DNA of 7,319 nt from Solirubrobacter sp044865965 (lineage in GTDB: Bacteria; Actinomycetota; Thermoleophilia; Solirubrobacterales; Solirubrobacteraceae): the NCBI GenBank assembly GCA_044865965.1, contig JBIOTP010000008.1:1-7319 (forward strand). Direction: 5' to 3'. Each line of letters starts with the position of its first letter. Positions within the stretch are counted from its first letter, which is position 1. A program made the translations under genes and the position numbers. The notes under the pieces were generated by a model, which saw only the letters and a list, made by a program, of their open reading frames with translations, searched no databases and had not been told where the DNA came from. This document shows, in pieces, positions 5,720 through 7,319 of the stretch.

Positions 5720-6976
5720 TCAATCGGCTCGGCTTGCCCCGGAGGAGTGAGCGGTGCCGCGTGCGATTTCGGTCACGGCGGGGTAGGCGAAGCGATGGGC
5801 ACCGTTGCGGCGCTCGACCGGTGCGTGAGTCCCGGCGTCGATCTCGCGTCGCGCCTGGCCGATGGCATGGGGTACGCCGGCGGCGAAGAGCCCGACGAGC
5901 CGCCCATCGCGGCGGTACCGGGCGATGAAGCACGGCGACGGCTCGACGTCCTCGATCTCGATCGACTCGGCGCCACGCGTGCGTCCGACCATCTGCAGTT
6001 TCATGCCGAGTTGGTCAGACCAGAAGTACGGAGGGCGCGTACGCGGCCGCGGCTGCCCGAGGACCGATCGCGCAACGAGCACGCCGTGCCGAGCGGCGTC
6101 CTCCCAATGCTCCGTGGTAGTGAAGTGGCCCGTGAGGGGGTCGGGGGCCAGCGCGCAGTCGCCGGTCGCAAAGACGTCGCGGGCGGCGGTGCGCCCATCG
6201 GCGTCGGTGGGAATGCCGTGGGACGAGCGCAATGCCGAGGTCGCCAGCCAGCGCGTCGCGGGTCGCATGCCCACGGCGGCCACGACGAGGTCAGCCGGCA
6301 ATCGGCGGCCGTCGACGAGGTCGACGCGGAAGGCGCGGCCGTCGCGGCGTACGCGGTCGACGGGCGCGCGGTCGAGCAGCGTCACGCCACGGGCGCGGTG
6401 CATGTCGCAGATGCGCTCGGCCGCCTCTTCGCCGAGGGGTGCCAGAGGCATGGCCGCCTCCACGACCGTCGCGTGGATGCCGCGTGCGGCGACGATGCTC
6501 GCCACCTCGGTGCCGATGAAGCCGCCGCCCACGATCACGACGCGCTCCGCCGTGTCGAGCAGGGGCGCGAGACGTCGGGCGTCGCCGAGCTCGCGCAGCG
6601 TCACGACACCGTGGGCGGTGAGGCGAGGCGGCCGTACCGGCTCGCCGCCGACGGCGAGCACGAGGCGGTCATACGCGAGCTGGGACCGATCCGCCAGGTC
6701 GACCCGGCGACCACGCACGTCGAGCGCAGTGGCGCGCGCGCCGAGCTGCAGCTCGATGGCCGCGTCCTCATAGACGCCGGGCGGCTGCAGTAGGAGCCGC
6801 TGGTCATTGACGGGGTCGCCGGAGAGCAGCTCCTTGGACACGAGTGTGCGGTCGTACGGCGGCGTAGCCTCGGCGGACACCATGCGCACTCCTCCGTCGT
6901 AGCCGTGGCGGCGGAGCTCGAGGGCACAGCGCATCGCGGCCACACCGCCGCCGATGATGAGCACGCGGTTCAGCAT
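5720..6976 (-). CDS. FAD-dependent NAD(P)H:ferredoxin reductase (oxygenase-coupled type)
   Basis: A 418-residue flavoprotein of the oxygenase-coupled ferredoxin reductase family, which moves electrons from NADH or NADPH through FAD to a small ferredoxin. Domains in order: FAD-binding Rossmann motif VLIIGGGVAAM at residues 5-15 and PPYDRTLVSKELL (39-51), which is conserved around the flavin; second Rossmann fold VVIVGGGFIGTEVA (146-159) for NAD(P)H; FAD-contact motif VFATGDCAL (268-276); then EHWEDAARHG (289-298) and YFWSDQLGMKLQMVG (317-331), which are typical of the C-terminal reductase domain. The length fits the usual 390-420 residues. The ATG at 6976 places the first motif at the expected distance from the N-terminus, and its ribosome-binding site is weak. 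It begins 16 bases after the Rieske subunit stop and ends 28 bases before the ferredoxin start. These three genes form a likely three-component oxygenase system. The E of VVEAA (171-175) after the second fold would favour NADH, which is inference. Confidence 0.92.
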   Translation of the reverse strand: MLNRVLIIGGGVAAMRCALELRRHGYDGGVRMVSAEATPPYDRTLVSKELLSGDPVNDQRLLLQPPGVYEDAAIELQLGARATALDVRGRRVDLADRSQLAYDRLVLAVGGEPVRPPRLTAHGVVTLRELGDARRLAPLLDTAERVVIVGGGFIGTEVASIVAARGIHATVVEAAMPLAPLGEEAAERICDMHRARGVTLLDRAPVDRVRRDGRAFRVDLVDGRRLPADLVVAAVGMRPATRWLATSALRSSHGIPTDADGRTAARDVFATGDCALAPDPLTGHFTTTEHWEDAARHGVLVARSVLGQPRPRTRPPYFWSDQLGMKLQMVGRTRGAESIEIEDVEPSPCFIARYRRDGRLVGLFAAGVPHAIGQARREIDAGTHAPVERRNGAHRFAYPAVTEIARGTAHSSGASRAD

Positions 6977-6992
6977 CGCGTCCGGACGATGG

Positions 6993-7319
6993 TCAGCGGC
7001 TCGCGGGGCCGTGTGCCGGCGTGAACATGGGCACGGTCTCCGACTCGTCTCCCGGGGGGACGCGCCGCTCGCCGACCATGCGGTCGACGATCATGTTTTG
7101 GAAGCGGTGCAGCGACTCCTCGAAGCGGTAGCAGAGGCGACCGCCGGGGAAGGGCGTCGAGTCGAGTCCCGTCTGCACGCGTTCGACGATGCCGATGTCC
7201 TCGCGGTTGACGGTGTCCCAGAACGTGGCGAGCTCGTCGACCGCCCGCTCGGTGTCGGCCGCGCCGGTCGACTCCGGGTGGGTGAGCAGGTAGGTGGTCT
7301 CCTGCGTGCGCCCGGGGGC
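6993..7319 (-). CDS. Rieske-type oxygenase alpha subunit, C-terminal part (cut by window edge)
   Basis: The last 108 residues of a Rieske non-heme iron oxygenase catalytic subunit. The reading frame is open from base 7319 down to the TGA at 6993. The segment FWDTVNREDIGIVERVQTGL (33-52 of the visible part) is the typical C-terminal motif of the family; the aspartate in NRED is probably the carboxylate ligand of the mononuclear iron. GRTQETTYLLTHPES before it, and LHRFQNMIVDRM after it, resemble choline monooxygenase, glycine betaine monooxygenase and related demethylases more than aromatic ring dioxygenases. The Rieske cluster domain and the two iron-binding histidines are outside the window. 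About 26 extra residues follow the last helix. With reductase and ferredoxin genes downstream it is likely the terminal component of an oxidative N-demethylase; the substrate cannot be told from this fragment. Confidence 0.85.
   Translation of the reverse strand, partial: APGRTQETTYLLTHPESTGAADTERAVDELATFWDTVNREDIGIVERVQTGLDSTPFPGGRLCYRFEESLHRFQNMIVDRMVGERRVPPGDESETVPMFTPAHGPASR

Noticed and set aside
5513..6793. Long plus-strand open frame of 426 codons opposite the ferredoxin and reductase genes
   Set aside because: It runs antisense across two recognised genes and their gap and has no recognisable motif; it is a mirror frame.
1..7319. CRISPR array, tRNA, insertion sequence or phage genes
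   Set aside because: No spaced direct repeats, cloverleaf-like sequence, transposase motif or phage protein could be seen; nearly all bases belong to the eight metabolic genes.

Overview
The window is very G+C-rich and densely packed, and every gene I can support lies on the minus strand, so transcription runs from high to low coordinates. Codon usage, GTG starts and stop/start overlaps suit a high-G+C bacterium. The protein types (short CYP-type ferredoxin, oxygenase-coupled ferredoxin reductase, heterotetrameric sarcosine oxidase) make an actinobacterium such as a thermoleophilian or relative plausible, but there is no rRNA or other marker to prove it. No tRNA, rRNA, CRISPR array, insertion sequence or phage gene is visible.

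In transcription order the layout is: the C-terminal end of a Rieske-type oxygenase alpha subunit (7319-6993, cut by the window edge); an FAD/NAD(P)H ferredoxin reductase (6976-5720); a 70-residue single-cluster ferredoxin with a [3Fe-4S]-type cysteine pattern (5691-5479); an aldehyde dehydrogenase interrupted by a frameshift near its N-terminus (5403-3957); then a sarcosine-oxidase-type cluster in the order delta (3957-3706), alpha (3709-851), gamma (854-216) and beta (223-1, cut by the window edge). From the aldehyde dehydrogenase to the beta subunit every junction is a stop/start overlap of 1 to 8 bases, which points to translational coupling in one operon. The longest gene-free stretch is 75 bases, between ferredoxin and aldehyde dehydrogenase, and it holds two small GC hairpins.

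Taken together this looks like a pathway for stripping N-methyl groups from a quaternary or tertiary amine. The Rieske oxygenase, fed by ferredoxin and reductase, would take off the first methyl group. The sarcosine-oxidase-like complex would oxidise a further N-methyl group and pass the one-carbon unit to tetrahydrofolate. The aldehyde dehydrogenase would finish an aldehyde from the carbon skeleton. Glycine betaine and (hydroxy)proline betaine are the candidate substrates; the sequence does not decide between them.

The most interesting point is the alpha subunit. It carries two complete cysteine sets of the kind that bind [2Fe-2S] clusters, one plant-ferredoxin-like (C61, C66, C69, C82) and one BFD-like (C502, C504, C537, C542), on top of the usual folate-binding GcvT-like domain. 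From family knowledge, the classical heterotetrameric sarcosine oxidases lack these cysteines, while amine dehydrogenases of the cyanide synthase / D-hydroxyproline dehydrogenase type have them. This enzyme may therefore be an iron-sulfur amine dehydrogenase with a folate-linked demethylation module.
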